A stretch of 5,599 nucleotides of DNA from CAYZBM01 sp964476705 (GCA_964476705.1 CAYZBM010000100.1:1-5599); one strand, 5' to 3'. Shown: positions 1 to 5,562, counted from the first letter of the stretch. The notes: a model not told the origin generated them from the letters alone. Made by a program: numbers and translations.

Positions 1-37
1 ATTTCATAGCCCAATCAAATCTTACTAAATTTGACAT
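1..37 (-). CDS. Rpn-family nuclease/transposase, N-terminal fragment (cut by window edge)
   Basis: An ATG at 37..35 opens a frame reading MSNLVRFDWAMK before the left edge cuts it. A strong Shine-Dalgarno sequence lies 7 bases upstream, which makes the start convincing despite only 12 codons. The VRFDWAMK opening is one I recognise from PD-(D/E)XK nuclease proteins of the Rpn (recombination-promoting nuclease / putative transposase, PDDEXK_2) family, which usually continue with a K-L-L-R-N-K-A-N-F type stretch. These genes are numerous in many Rickettsiales and other endosymbiont genomes and are often degraded. No catalytic residue is inside the window, so whether the gene is intact cannot be judged. 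It has the same orientation as the TPM gene upstream but is separated by 113 bp, so it is probably a separate unit. The gene start is well supported; the family call rests on a short motif. Confidence 0.62.
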   Translation of the reverse strand, partial: MSNLVRFDWAMK

Positions 38-44
38 AAGTAAA

Positions 45-51
45 ACTCCTT
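45..51 (-). promoter_or_regulatory. Shine-Dalgarno site of the Rpn-family gene
   Basis: The minus strand reads AAGGAGT here, 7 bases before the ATG at 37. It is the best-placed canonical ribosome binding site in the window and is the main reason for accepting the cut gene at the left edge. Confidence 0.7.
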
Positions 52-64
52 AAATTTATTTAAT

Positions 65-70
65 ATTATA
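65..70 (-). promoter_or_regulatory. Possible -10 box for the Rpn-family gene
   Basis: A perfect TATAAT on the minus strand lies 27 bases before the ATG at 37, which would give a leader of about 20 bases containing the Shine-Dalgarno site. The -35 region 17 bases upstream (AGTAGC) is poor. In sequence this AT-rich a lone TATAAT is weak evidence. Confidence 0.27.
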
Positions 71-89
71 TAATTGATTTAATTCCGGC

Positions 90-114
90 TACTATGTGCG
101 GATATACCATAGTA
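90..114. repeat. Small inverted repeat between the second TPM gene and the Rpn gene
   Basis: TACTATG (90-96) and CATAGTA (108-114) form a 7-bp perfect stem with an 11-base loop. The position, 37 bp past the TPM stop, would suit a transcript end, but no T-run follows on the minus strand, so an intrinsic terminator is not supported. Confidence 0.3.
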
Positions 115-150
115 TTTCAAACATCACAACTAGAATATATAAATTTTATA

Positions 151-774
151 TTAACGAGCAATTTCGATCACCGAATTATCTAGACTTTTGGCAGCACCTT
201 TTTGAGGGAAATATGGTATTAATATCTTAGTAACATTCTCGGTTGCTTTGACTATAGCTTTAGGTAATCCTTCTAAGCGGACATTAGTAGTTAGCTCTAG
301 AATTATAGAATTCCAACTTTCGTCAGAAATTTTCTCTCGAACAATTTGACTTGTAAATATGTGAACATAACGCTCCGCAATAGAAATATAAAGTAACACT
401 ATTGGAGTATCTCTAGAAACCTGCCGAGAAACATTTAAATATTCTTCACCTGCACGTTTTGCAGCTCTAGCATGCAAAATATTTTTTGGAACAAATCTTA
501 AAATTTGCTGATTTAAAAAAGGAATAAAAGAAAGTAAAATTATAGCTAATAACTGAATTGTAAAAAGTAAAGGAAAGGATGTTACTATTTTTGTACTCCA
601 TAAAACAATATCAATCATACTGCCAGCCATAAGACCATAAAGTAATAGATAGCTCTGATAGACATCACTTGCAGGAGCAACTACTGTTACCAAATCAGCA
701 CTAGTTATGTTTTCTGCTTTAGCCACAGCCTGCTCAATTAATTCTTTATCATTGTTGGATAAAATTTTTACCAT
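151..774 (-). CDS. TPM-domain membrane protein (second TPM gene of the lemA cluster)
   Basis: A 207-residue protein resembling the membrane-bound TPM proteins that follow lemA and a YgcG-type gene in alphaproteobacteria. An N-terminal helix (about 5-22) leads to a first strand, SADLVTVVAPASD (25-37). Two hydrophobic segments (about 41-60 and 66-88) then form a membrane hairpin interrupting the TPM fold. The domain resumes with a basic helix (HARAAKRAGEEYL, 101-113) and the strand-plus-motif TPIVLLYISIAERYVHIF (123-140), whose AERYV is a family hallmark. There is no signal peptide; the first membrane segment should direct insertion. The start overlaps the stop of the upstream TPM gene by 7 bases, and the ribosome binding site lies inside that gene, so the two are probably translationally coupled. 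The biochemical role is unknown; some plant TPM proteins (TLP18.3) have been reported as phosphatases, which does not establish activity here. Confidence 0.85.
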   Translation of the reverse strand: MVKILSNNDKELIEQAVAKAENITSADLVTVVAPASDVYQSYLLLYGLMAGSMIDIVLWSTKIVTSFPLLFTIQLLAIILLSFIPFLNQQILRFVPKNILHARAAKRAGEEYLNVSRQVSRDTPIVLLYISIAERYVHIFTSQIVREKISDESWNSIILELTTNVRLEGLPKAIVKATENVTKILIPYFPQKGAAKSLDNSVIEIAR

Positions 775-1466
775 GATCCAGATGAACCTCCTCCACCAAA
801 ATTTCCACCACCCCCGCCAAAACCTCTATTTGAACCTGAGCCACCAAATCTAGAGGAACTATTAGAAAGAATTAACATCGCAAGAAAAGGATGCTTAATT
901 GCAAACCAAGCAAAGAAGAAAATAAATAACAACATAAATAATATTTGTATGCCAGATAATTTTTCCTTATGCGGCTCATTATCTGATATAGATTCACCAC
1001 CTAAAACAGCAATTATTGCTTGTGTACCTTGGATAATACCTTTTTTTAGATCACCATTACGAAAATTTGGTAATATAATACTATTAATTATCTTACTTGC
1101 AGCAGCGTCCGTTAGAATCGGCTCTAAACCATAACCTACTTCAATTCTTACCTTTTTTTCATTAGGCGCAACAATAAGCAATGCACCAGTGTTTTTATCT
1201 TTTTGACCTATTTGCCAAGCACGCCCCAATTGATAGCCATAATCCTCAATAGGCAAATCTTGAAGTGAAGAAATAGTAACTACTACAATTTGATTTCCGG
1301 TACCATTTTCATAATCTACAAGTATTTGCTCCAAATTTTGAACTGTCTTTTTTGAAAGAATATTTGCTTCATCTACTACTCTGGCGCTAAGTGCAGGAAA
1401 ATTAGGAGCCGCAAGGGCTCCTAAGCTCAAAAATATAATAGTAATAAATGTAAGGATAATCCTCAT
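768..1466 (-). CDS. YgcG-type TPM-domain protein, secreted and membrane-anchored
   Basis: A 232-residue envelope protein. Residues 1-20 form a signal peptide ending in ALAA. A TPM domain covers about 26-155, with ARVVDEANILS at the start, a central strand NQIVVVTISSL (58-68), an LGRAWQIGQKDKNTGALLIVA block (80-100), and the hallmark VRIEVGYGLEP (106-116) followed by D120. A hydrophobic segment (about 173-200) anchors the C-terminus, after which comes a Gly/Ser-rich tail of about 32 residues ending FGGGGSSGSW, as is typical of bacterial YgcG/TPM proteins. The domain should face the periplasm. It starts 3 bp after lemA's stop with no evident Shine-Dalgarno sequence, so its translation probably depends on lemA. 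Bacterial members accompany LemA widely, but their molecular activity is not settled. Family assignment is firm; function is not. Confidence 0.92.
   Translation of the reverse strand: MRIILTFITIIFLSLGALAAPNFPALSARVVDEANILSKKTVQNLEQILVDYENGTGNQIVVVTISSLQDLPIEDYGYQLGRAWQIGQKDKNTGALLIVAPNEKKVRIEVGYGLEPILTDAAASKIINSIILPNFRNGDLKKGIIQGTQAIIAVLGGESISDNEPHKEKLSGIQILFMLLFIFFFAWFAIKHPFLAMLILSNSSSRFGGSGSNRGFGGGGGNFGGGGSSGSW
786..794 (-). promoter_or_regulatory. Ribosome binding site embedded in the upstream Gly-rich tail
   Basis: The minus strand reads GGAGGAGGT, 11 bases before the ATG at 774. These bases also encode glycines near the end of the upstream TPM protein. Other GG-rich codons nearby could pair with the ribosome too, but this is the closest strong match. 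It supports the ATG at 774 as the real start. Confidence 0.6.
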
Positions 1467-1469
1467 TAT

Positions 1470-2054
1470 TTAAAACTTAACAACAGGCGGTTTTTCTGAA
1501 CCTTCAGTAGCGGTAAAATTTGCCTTTACTTTTGCTCCATAAATTTTGGCCCAAATTAGACCAGGAAAAGTTCTAACCGTAGTATTATATTGCAAAATGG
1601 TTTCAATATAATCTCTACGTGAAATTGTGATCCGATTTTCAGTGCCCTCTAACTGTGATTGTAAGGCTAAGAAATTTTGATTGGCTTTTAAATCAGGATA
1701 TTTTTCAACAACTACCATAAGCCTTGATAAAGCAGAGGAAACCTTTCCTTGCGCGGCCTGAAATCTTTTAACCGCCTCAGGATCAGAAAGCTGCTCAGTA
1801 GTTAAATTAATTTTTGTAGCATTAGCACGAGCTTCAATCACATCTACTAAAGTTTTTTGTTCAAAATTAGCATAGCCCTTAACTGTTTCTACTAAGTTAG
1901 GAATTAAATCTGTACGACGCTGATATTGATTTTGCACTTCAGCCCAAGAAGCATTAACCTTCTCATCTAAACGAGGAATATTATTAATACCACTCCCTAC
2001 AAACAGAACTATTACAACAAGAGCAATAATTATCCAAATTTTACGATTCATCAT
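1470..2054 (-). CDS. lemA: LemA family protein
   Basis: A 194-residue protein of usual LemA length. An N-terminal membrane helix (about 5-22) is preceded by MMNRK, giving a short cytoplasmic N-terminus with the rest outside the inner membrane. The helical LemA domain shows its signatures: YQRRTDLIPNLVETVKGYA (44-62), EARANAT (74-80), YPDLKANQNFLALQSQLEGT (119-138), ENRITISRRDYIE (139-151) and YNTTVRTFPG (156-165). The end, EGSEKPPVVKF, is also typical. LemA proteins are conserved coiled-coil membrane proteins whose role is poorly understood, and they repeatedly occur beside TPM genes, as here. Two adjacent ATGs (2054 and 2051) could serve as start; a weak GAG lies 5 to 8 bases upstream. It is probably the first gene of the lemA-TPM-TPM operon. 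Confidence 0.96.
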   Translation of the reverse strand: MMNRKIWIIIALVVIVLFVGSGINNIPRLDEKVNASWAEVQNQYQRRTDLIPNLVETVKGYANFEQKTLVDVIEARANATKINLTTEQLSDPEAVKRFQAAQGKVSSALSRLMVVVEKYPDLKANQNFLALQSQLEGTENRITISRRDYIETILQYNTTVRTFPGLIWAKIYGAKVKANFTATEGSEKPPVVKF

Positions 2055-2089
2055 ATTATCTCATTTTATGTTAAATTTTACTCAAGACC

Positions 2090-2118
2090 AATATATGATT
2101 ACAATAGATAATATTCAA
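2090..2118 (-). promoter_or_regulatory. Candidate promoter of the lemA-TPM-TPM operon
   Basis: On the minus strand a TTGAAT -35 (2118-2113) and a TATATT -10 (2095-2090) are separated by exactly 17 bases, in the 79-bp gap between the M23 stop and lemA. Predicted transcription would begin near 2083, leaving a leader of just under 30 bases. It matches 4 of 6 and 5 of 6 consensus positions; AT-rich sequence yields such matches by chance. Confidence 0.42.
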
Positions 2119-2133
2119 TATAAAGATTAAATT

Positions 2134-3417
2134 TTACTTCAAGTACTGACCAGCTTGCAAAAATTTATAAGGATTTATTGGCTCACCTCGAAAAGAAATT
2201 TCATAATGTAAATGTGAACCGGTACTTCTACCAGTATTACCTTGCAATCCAATAACCTGACCTTTTTTCACCCGATCACCTTGTTTTACAAGTAAAGTAT
2301 TTAAGTGGCCATATCTAGTAGTTATGCTTGAGGTATGCCTAATATCAATCATATTCCCATAAGCTGCTCCCCTGCCAGCAAATGATACTATCCCATCTGC
2401 GGTCGCTAAAATCTCACCTTTATATTTTCCAACTAAATCAACACCTTCATGTCTGGCTGCAACTTTACGCATTGGATCAACTCTAGCGCCAAAATAACTA
2501 CTAATATAATAATCAGAAGCCAAAGGAGCTGTTAAAGGTAATTTCTGAATTAAATTTTCCAGTTCTAGCAAATATTTAATATCCACATCAAACTGCTCTT
2601 TATCTAAATAAAAAGCCTTAGATTTTTTACTTAAGGGAATAAATGGACCACCTTCATTAGCCAAAGATTTTTCTAGTCTTTTATAATGAACATCTCTAAC
2701 GCGCATCGCATATTTAAAACCAAGATTAGCATCAGCAATTTGGTTAACATTAAGACCGGTAAAACTAATAAAACGCTCTAAGCCTTTAATTCTTTTGGAA
2801 ACTTTATCTCTAATACTAAATAATATTTTACCAACGCTATAATCATCGGTCTCATCTAGCAATTTTTTTTCAGCATTGCTATCACTCTCTTCTTCATTTA
2901 AGGCAAAATAAATATTATCTTTATCATTATCCGGATAAATATTTTTACCTTCAACTTTTGGTTCATTTTTATTCTCAGGTTTATTATCAAGTAATAGATC
3001 AGAATTAGCTATATATTCATATAGATAAGCAAAACTATTGCGCATGTTAGAGATTTGAAAACGTAAATTCTTATTTGCGACTGAAGCTATCCAAACTTTA
3101 CGTTCTTTTTCTGAAACTATTTCCTCTAAAGCCAAATATCTACTAAGACCATAAGAAAATAAAACTAATGAGCTACTAAATAAAATAACAAAAATAATCT
3201 GAAAATAACTACTTATGCTCAGCGATAAGGTTTTTTTCTCGGTTATAATTAGTATTTTTTTACGTTTAAAACAATAGCTTAAAAAAGATAGAACATCTTT
3301 AAAATGACGTTTATTATCTTTATCTGGTGCTAGTAACTTATTTTTATTCTTAGGCAAAAATAACATCAAACCCACACTTAAATTAAAAAACAACATTATC
3401 CTAGAGAGAGAGCTCAA
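2134..3417 (-). CDS. Membrane-anchored M23 family metallopeptidase (peptidoglycan hydrolase)
   Basis: About 427 residues from the TTG at 3417. A basic N-terminus leads to a clear membrane helix (about 70-91), then a periplasmic helical region, an acidic, Asn-rich, probably disordered linker (about 138-192), a further helical part (195-295), and a C-terminal M23/LytM domain (about 300-420). The zinc ligands are present: HEGVD (H323, D327) and HLH (402-404). The accessory histidine is in YGHLN (H371). All key residues are intact, so it should be an active zinc endopeptidase cutting peptide cross-links in peptidoglycan, acting in cell-wall remodelling or division. The start is uncertain: the frame opens with TTG at 3417, and ATGs at 3396 and 3366 or GTG at 3375 are in-frame alternatives, none with a convincing Shine-Dalgarno. 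It lies 102 bp after guaB and 79 bp before lemA. Confidence 0.93.
   Translation of the reverse strand: MSSLSRIMLFFNLSVGLMLFLPKNKNKLLAPDKDNKRHFKDVLSFLSYCFKRKKILIITEKKTLSLSISSYFQIIFVILFSSSLVLFSYGLSRYLALEEIVSEKERKVWIASVANKNLRFQISNMRNSFAYLYEYIANSDLLLDNKPENKNEPKVEGKNIYPDNDKDNIYFALNEEESDSNAEKKLLDETDDYSVGKILFSIRDKVSKRIKGLERFISFTGLNVNQIADANLGFKYAMRVRDVHYKRLEKSLANEGGPFIPLSKKSKAFYLDKEQFDVDIKYLLELENLIQKLPLTAPLASDYYISSYFGARVDPMRKVAARHEGVDLVGKYKGEILATADGIVSFAGRGAAYGNMIDIRHTSSITTRYGHLNTLLVKQGDRVKKGQVIGLQGNTGRSTGSHLHYEISFRGEPINPYKFLQAGQYLK
3403..3412. repeat. (AG)5 dinucleotide repeat at the M23 gene start
   Basis: Five AG units on the plus strand (CT on the gene's strand) sit between alternative starts of the M23 gene. 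An upstream ATG at 3427 is out of frame and stops just past the repeat (a TAG at about 3403-3401). Adding one CT unit would join that ATG to the peptidase frame. Confidence 0.6.
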
Positions 3418-3459
3418 GCTTTCCCATGTTATTTTTATGTTTATCTACTTGATTTTAAG

Positions 3460-3484
3460 GCTATATTAATAGCTATACTATAGC
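3460..3484. repeat. Nested palindromes between guaB and the M23 gene
   Basis: Four alternating half-sites are packed together: GCTAT (3460-3464), ATAGC (3469-3473), GCTAT (3472-3476) and ATAGC (3480-3484). The first pair makes a 5-bp stem with a 4-base loop, the second pair belongs to a near-perfect 13-base palindrome (GCTATACTATAGC), and the middle ATAGCTAT is itself a perfect 8-bp palindrome. It could be an operator for the M23 gene or part of a transcript end. On the minus strand no T-run follows, so a classical guaB terminator is not supported; on the plus strand AATTTTTT follows it. Confidence 0.5.
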
Positions 3485-3490
3485 AATTTT

Positions 3491-3515
3491 TTAAATATTA
3501 ATATTAAATATTTAA
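3491..3515. repeat. AT-only inverted repeat just past the guaB stop
   Basis: TTAAATATT (3491-3499) and AATATTTAA (3507-3515) form a 9-bp perfect stem with a 7-base loop, starting 5 bases after the guaB stop codon. It has no G or C, so the hairpin would be weak, and on the minus strand it is followed by A-runs, not T-runs. It may stabilise the mRNA end or simply reflect base composition. Confidence 0.35.
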
Positions 3516-3519
3516 CTAT

Positions 3520-4986
3520 TTAAGCAGCATAATTTGGTGCTTCACGAGTAATTGTTATATCATGTGCATGGCTTTCTTTCAAGCCAGCATTAGTTATTCT
3601 CACAAACTTACAGTTTTCCTGCATTTCCTGAATATTTTTACTGCCCGTATAGCCCATAGAAGCCTTTAAACCACCAATTAGCTGATGGACAACGCTTGAT
3701 AATGAACCTTTAAACGGCACAATACCCTCAACTCCTTCAGGAACCAATTTTAACTGGTCTTTAATTTCTTGCTGAAAATAACGGTCAGCAGAGCCACGAG
3801 CCATAGCGCCAACTGAACCCATACCTCTATATGATTTATACGATCTACCTTGGTATAAAATCATCTCTCCTGGACTTTCATCAGTCCCCGCAAATAACGA
3901 ACCTATCATCACACCATCAGCACCAGCGGCAATAGCCTTAGCTAAATCACCAGAATATTTAATTCCACCATCAGCTATTACTTTTACTTTATGTTTTTTG
4001 CAAATTTCAACTACATTCATAATTGCCGTTAATTGCGGCACCCCAACGCCAGCTACAATTCTGGTCGTACAAATAGAACCAGGTCCAATCCCTACTTTAA
4101 CAGTATCAGCCCCCGCATCTATTAACGCCTTAGCTCCATCACTGGTAGCTATATTACCCGCAATAATCGTAGTATTTCCAGAGATTTTTTTAATATTTCT
4201 TACTGTATCTAAAACTTTTTTCGAATGGCCATGCGCGGTATCTATAACCAAAACATCTACACCCTCAGCGATTAATGCACTGGCCCTCTCTAAAGTATCC
4301 GCGCCAGTACCTACTGCAGCTGCCACCCTAAGCCTACCTTTTTCATCTTTAGAGGCACAAGGAAATTGCTGAGCTTTTTCAATATCGCGAACCGTAATCA
4401 GACCAACACAGCGATAATTATCATCAACTACTAATAATTTTTCAATTCGATGTTGATGTAGCAAAATTTTAGCATCAGATAGATCAATATTCTCTTTAAC
4501 TGTAACTAAACCTTCACGAGTCATTAGTTCTGATACTTTTTGGTTGTAATTATCCACAAAGCGCATATCCCGGTTACTTAATATTCCAACCAAAGCTCCA
4601 TTATCTGACCTTGCTACAGGAATTCCTGAAATATTATATTTAGCAACTATATCAACTGCATCTTGCAGCGTTGACTCTGGCGATATAGTGATAGGATTTA
4701 CCACCATTCCGGCTTCAAATTTTTTAACTTTTTTAACTTCTTCTTGTTGTCTTTCAATAGTTAAATTGCGGTGAATACAACCTAAAGCACCATTTTGCGC
4801 CATAGCAATTGCAAGTCTAGCTTCAGTTACCGTATCCATAGCCGAGGAGATAAGCGGAACTTTAAGCTTTATATTTTTACTGATAAAAGTAGATGTATCA
4901 ACATCCATAGGCAAAATATCAGATGGCCCAGGAACCAGGAGAACATCATCAAAAGTAAGAGCAATTTCAGGGATTATCTTAGACAT
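3520..4986 (-). CDS. guaB: Inosine-5'-monophosphate dehydrogenase
   Basis: Oxidises IMP to XMP using NAD+ in the cytoplasm, the committed step toward GMP. At 488 residues it is full length for bacterial GuaB. The N-terminal ALTFDDVLLVPG (9-20) and SAMDTVTEARLAIAMAQNG (48-66) are classic. Two CBS domains are inserted at about 93-205 (regulatory, adenine-nucleotide binding in this family). The catalytic loop GPGSICTTR (301-309) carries the nucleophile C306; the IMP phosphate-binding region includes IADGGIKYSGD (337-347) and the GRSYKSYRGMGS block (380-391); the mobile flap has the DRYFQ motif (401-405) with R402 and Y403. The end, ESHAHDITITREAPNY, is also standard. No defect is visible. The start fits homologues, though no Shine-Dalgarno precedes it. 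It is transcribed divergently from the small gene at 5188. Confidence 0.98.
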   Translation of the reverse strand: MSKIIPEIALTFDDVLLVPGPSDILPMDVDTSTFISKNIKLKVPLISSAMDTVTEARLAIAMAQNGALGCIHRNLTIERQQEEVKKVKKFEAGMVVNPITISPESTLQDAVDIVAKYNISGIPVARSDNGALVGILSNRDMRFVDNYNQKVSELMTREGLVTVKENIDLSDAKILLHQHRIEKLLVVDDNYRCVGLITVRDIEKAQQFPCASKDEKGRLRVAAAVGTGADTLERASALIAEGVDVLVIDTAHGHSKKVLDTVRNIKKISGNTTIIAGNIATSDGAKALIDAGADTVKVGIGPGSICTTRIVAGVGVPQLTAIMNVVEICKKHKVKVIADGGIKYSGDLAKAIAAGADGVMIGSLFAGTDESPGEMILYQGRSYKSYRGMGSVGAMARGSADRYFQQEIKDQLKLVPEGVEGIVPFKGSLSSVVHQLIGGLKASMGYTGSKNIQEMQENCKFVRITNAGLKESHAHDITITREAPNYAA

Positions 4987-4997
4987 AGAAGCAAACT

Positions 4998-5026
4998 ACC
5001 ATAATATATAACGTTTGCGTGGTCAA
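4998..5026 (-). promoter_or_regulatory. guaB: Candidate guaB promoter
   Basis: On the minus strand TTGACC (5026-5021) is followed, after 17 bases, by TATGGT (5003-4998). An alternative -10, TATTAT (5006-5001), would have a short 14-base spacer. Either would start transcription about 5 to 8 bases before the guaB ATG, implying a nearly leaderless mRNA, which agrees with the lack of a Shine-Dalgarno site. A promoter farther upstream cannot be excluded. Confidence 0.42.
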
Positions 5027-5073
5027 TATACGGATTTTATGGAAGATTGCAAGCATTTTATTAAGACTTAATT

Positions 5074-5089
5074 GTTAATAAATAGTTAA
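5074..5089 (-). promoter_or_regulatory. CtrA-like binding site
   Basis: The minus strand reads TTAA-CTATTTA-TTAAC, an exact match to the CtrA consensus TTAA-N7-TTAAC known from Caulobacter and other alphaproteobacteria. It lies between the two divergent candidate promoters, about 48 bp from the guaB -35 and 30 bp from the other -35. AT-rich sequence makes chance matches fairly likely, so binding is inference. Confidence 0.35.
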
Positions 5090-5118
5090 TATACATAAAA
5101 TATATTTTAAAGTAATTA

Positions 5119-5147
5119 TTGACAATCCGATCGAATTAAGATAAATT
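5119..5147 (+). promoter_or_regulatory. Candidate promoter of the 124-residue protein gene
   Basis: A perfect TTGACA -35 (5119-5124) and a TAAATT -10 (5142-5147, 4 of 6 matches) are separated by 17 bases. Transcription would start near 5154, leaving a leader of about 34 bases before the ATG at 5188. The perfect -35 and ideal spacing in a divergent intergenic region make this the best promoter in the window. Confidence 0.55.
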
Positions 5148-5159
5148 AATATATTAATT
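5144..5159. repeat. Perfect 16-bp AT palindrome over the predicted transcription start
   Basis: AATTAATATATTAATT is a perfect 16-bp palindrome overlapping the -10 box and the predicted start site of the small plus-strand gene. The position is that of a repressor operator, but the sequence has no G or C and could arise by composition alone. Confidence 0.35.
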
Positions 5160-5187
5160 AATTTCAACTAAAAATACCTAGAGATTT

Positions 5188-5562
5188 ATGCCAGAACTTA
5201 CAGGAAACGATCCAGCATATAATAATATTAATGCCCTGCTGAAGAATAAAAATATTGAGGCCAAATGGCGCTACAACCAAGAAACCGACACGAATATTTT
5301 AATTCTTCCAACTAAAAGTTGGTGCATTGAGATGGGTGCTGAATTGCAGAATAATTATAAGTTTAATTTACCTGCTCTTAAAAAATCAATTATATCTTTA
5401 CCACCAGAGCTTGGATTCGATGATAAGGCAAGCGGCATACCGCTAGGACCAGAAGAAATAAAATTACTCTCATCTTTACCTAAAAAATCCAACACTGTTT
5501 CGGCTGAAAATACCGTAAATAATCCATATACACAACAAGTTGCAACAGGGCTACCTCATTAA
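5188..5562 (+). CDS. Hypothetical protein of 124 residues
   Basis: I do not recognise this protein. It starts at an ATG with a modest GAGAT Shine-Dalgarno about 5 bases upstream, downstream of the best promoter in the window, which supports a real gene. It is hydrophilic, with no signal peptide or membrane segment, so probably cytoplasmic or secreted by a route not visible here. The first half (about 10-65) looks like a small folded alpha/beta domain: a helix (NNINALLKN), strands (EAKWRYNQ and TNILILPT), then a segment containing SWCIEMGAELQ with the only cysteine. The second half has an LPPELGFDDKASGIPLGPEEI segment split by prolines and glycines, and the last 25 or so residues are Ser/Thr/Asn-rich and probably disordered. 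It could be lineage-specific or an effector-like protein, but nothing visible proves either. Confidence 0.7.
   Translation: MPELTGNDPAYNNINALLKNKNIEAKWRYNQETDTNILILPTKSWCIEMGAELQNNYKFNLPALKKSIISLPPELGFDDKASGIPLGPEEIKLLSSLPKKSNTVSAENTVNNPYTQQVATGLPH

Noticed and set aside
151..774. Membrane hairpin inside the TPM domain as a novel insertion
   Set aside because: Alphaproteobacterial members of this second TPM type, as I recall them, carry membrane segments at the same place, so it appears normal for the family.
949..1134. Plus-strand open frame of 61 codons
   Set aside because: It is antisense to the TPM domain of the YgcG-type gene, has no ribosome site, and is a shadow of that coding sequence.
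3460..3497. Intrinsic terminator of guaB
   Set aside because: The hairpins are followed by a T-run only when read on the plus strand; on guaB's strand none follows, so the signature is absent.
3998..4372. Plus-strand open frame of 124 codons
   Set aside because: It lies wholly antisense to the conserved catalytic core of guaB, and its Pro/Thr/Ala-rich translation is typical of a shadow frame.
4795..5004. Plus-strand open frame of 69 codons
   Set aside because: It is antisense to the guaB N-terminus and start, with no supporting signal.
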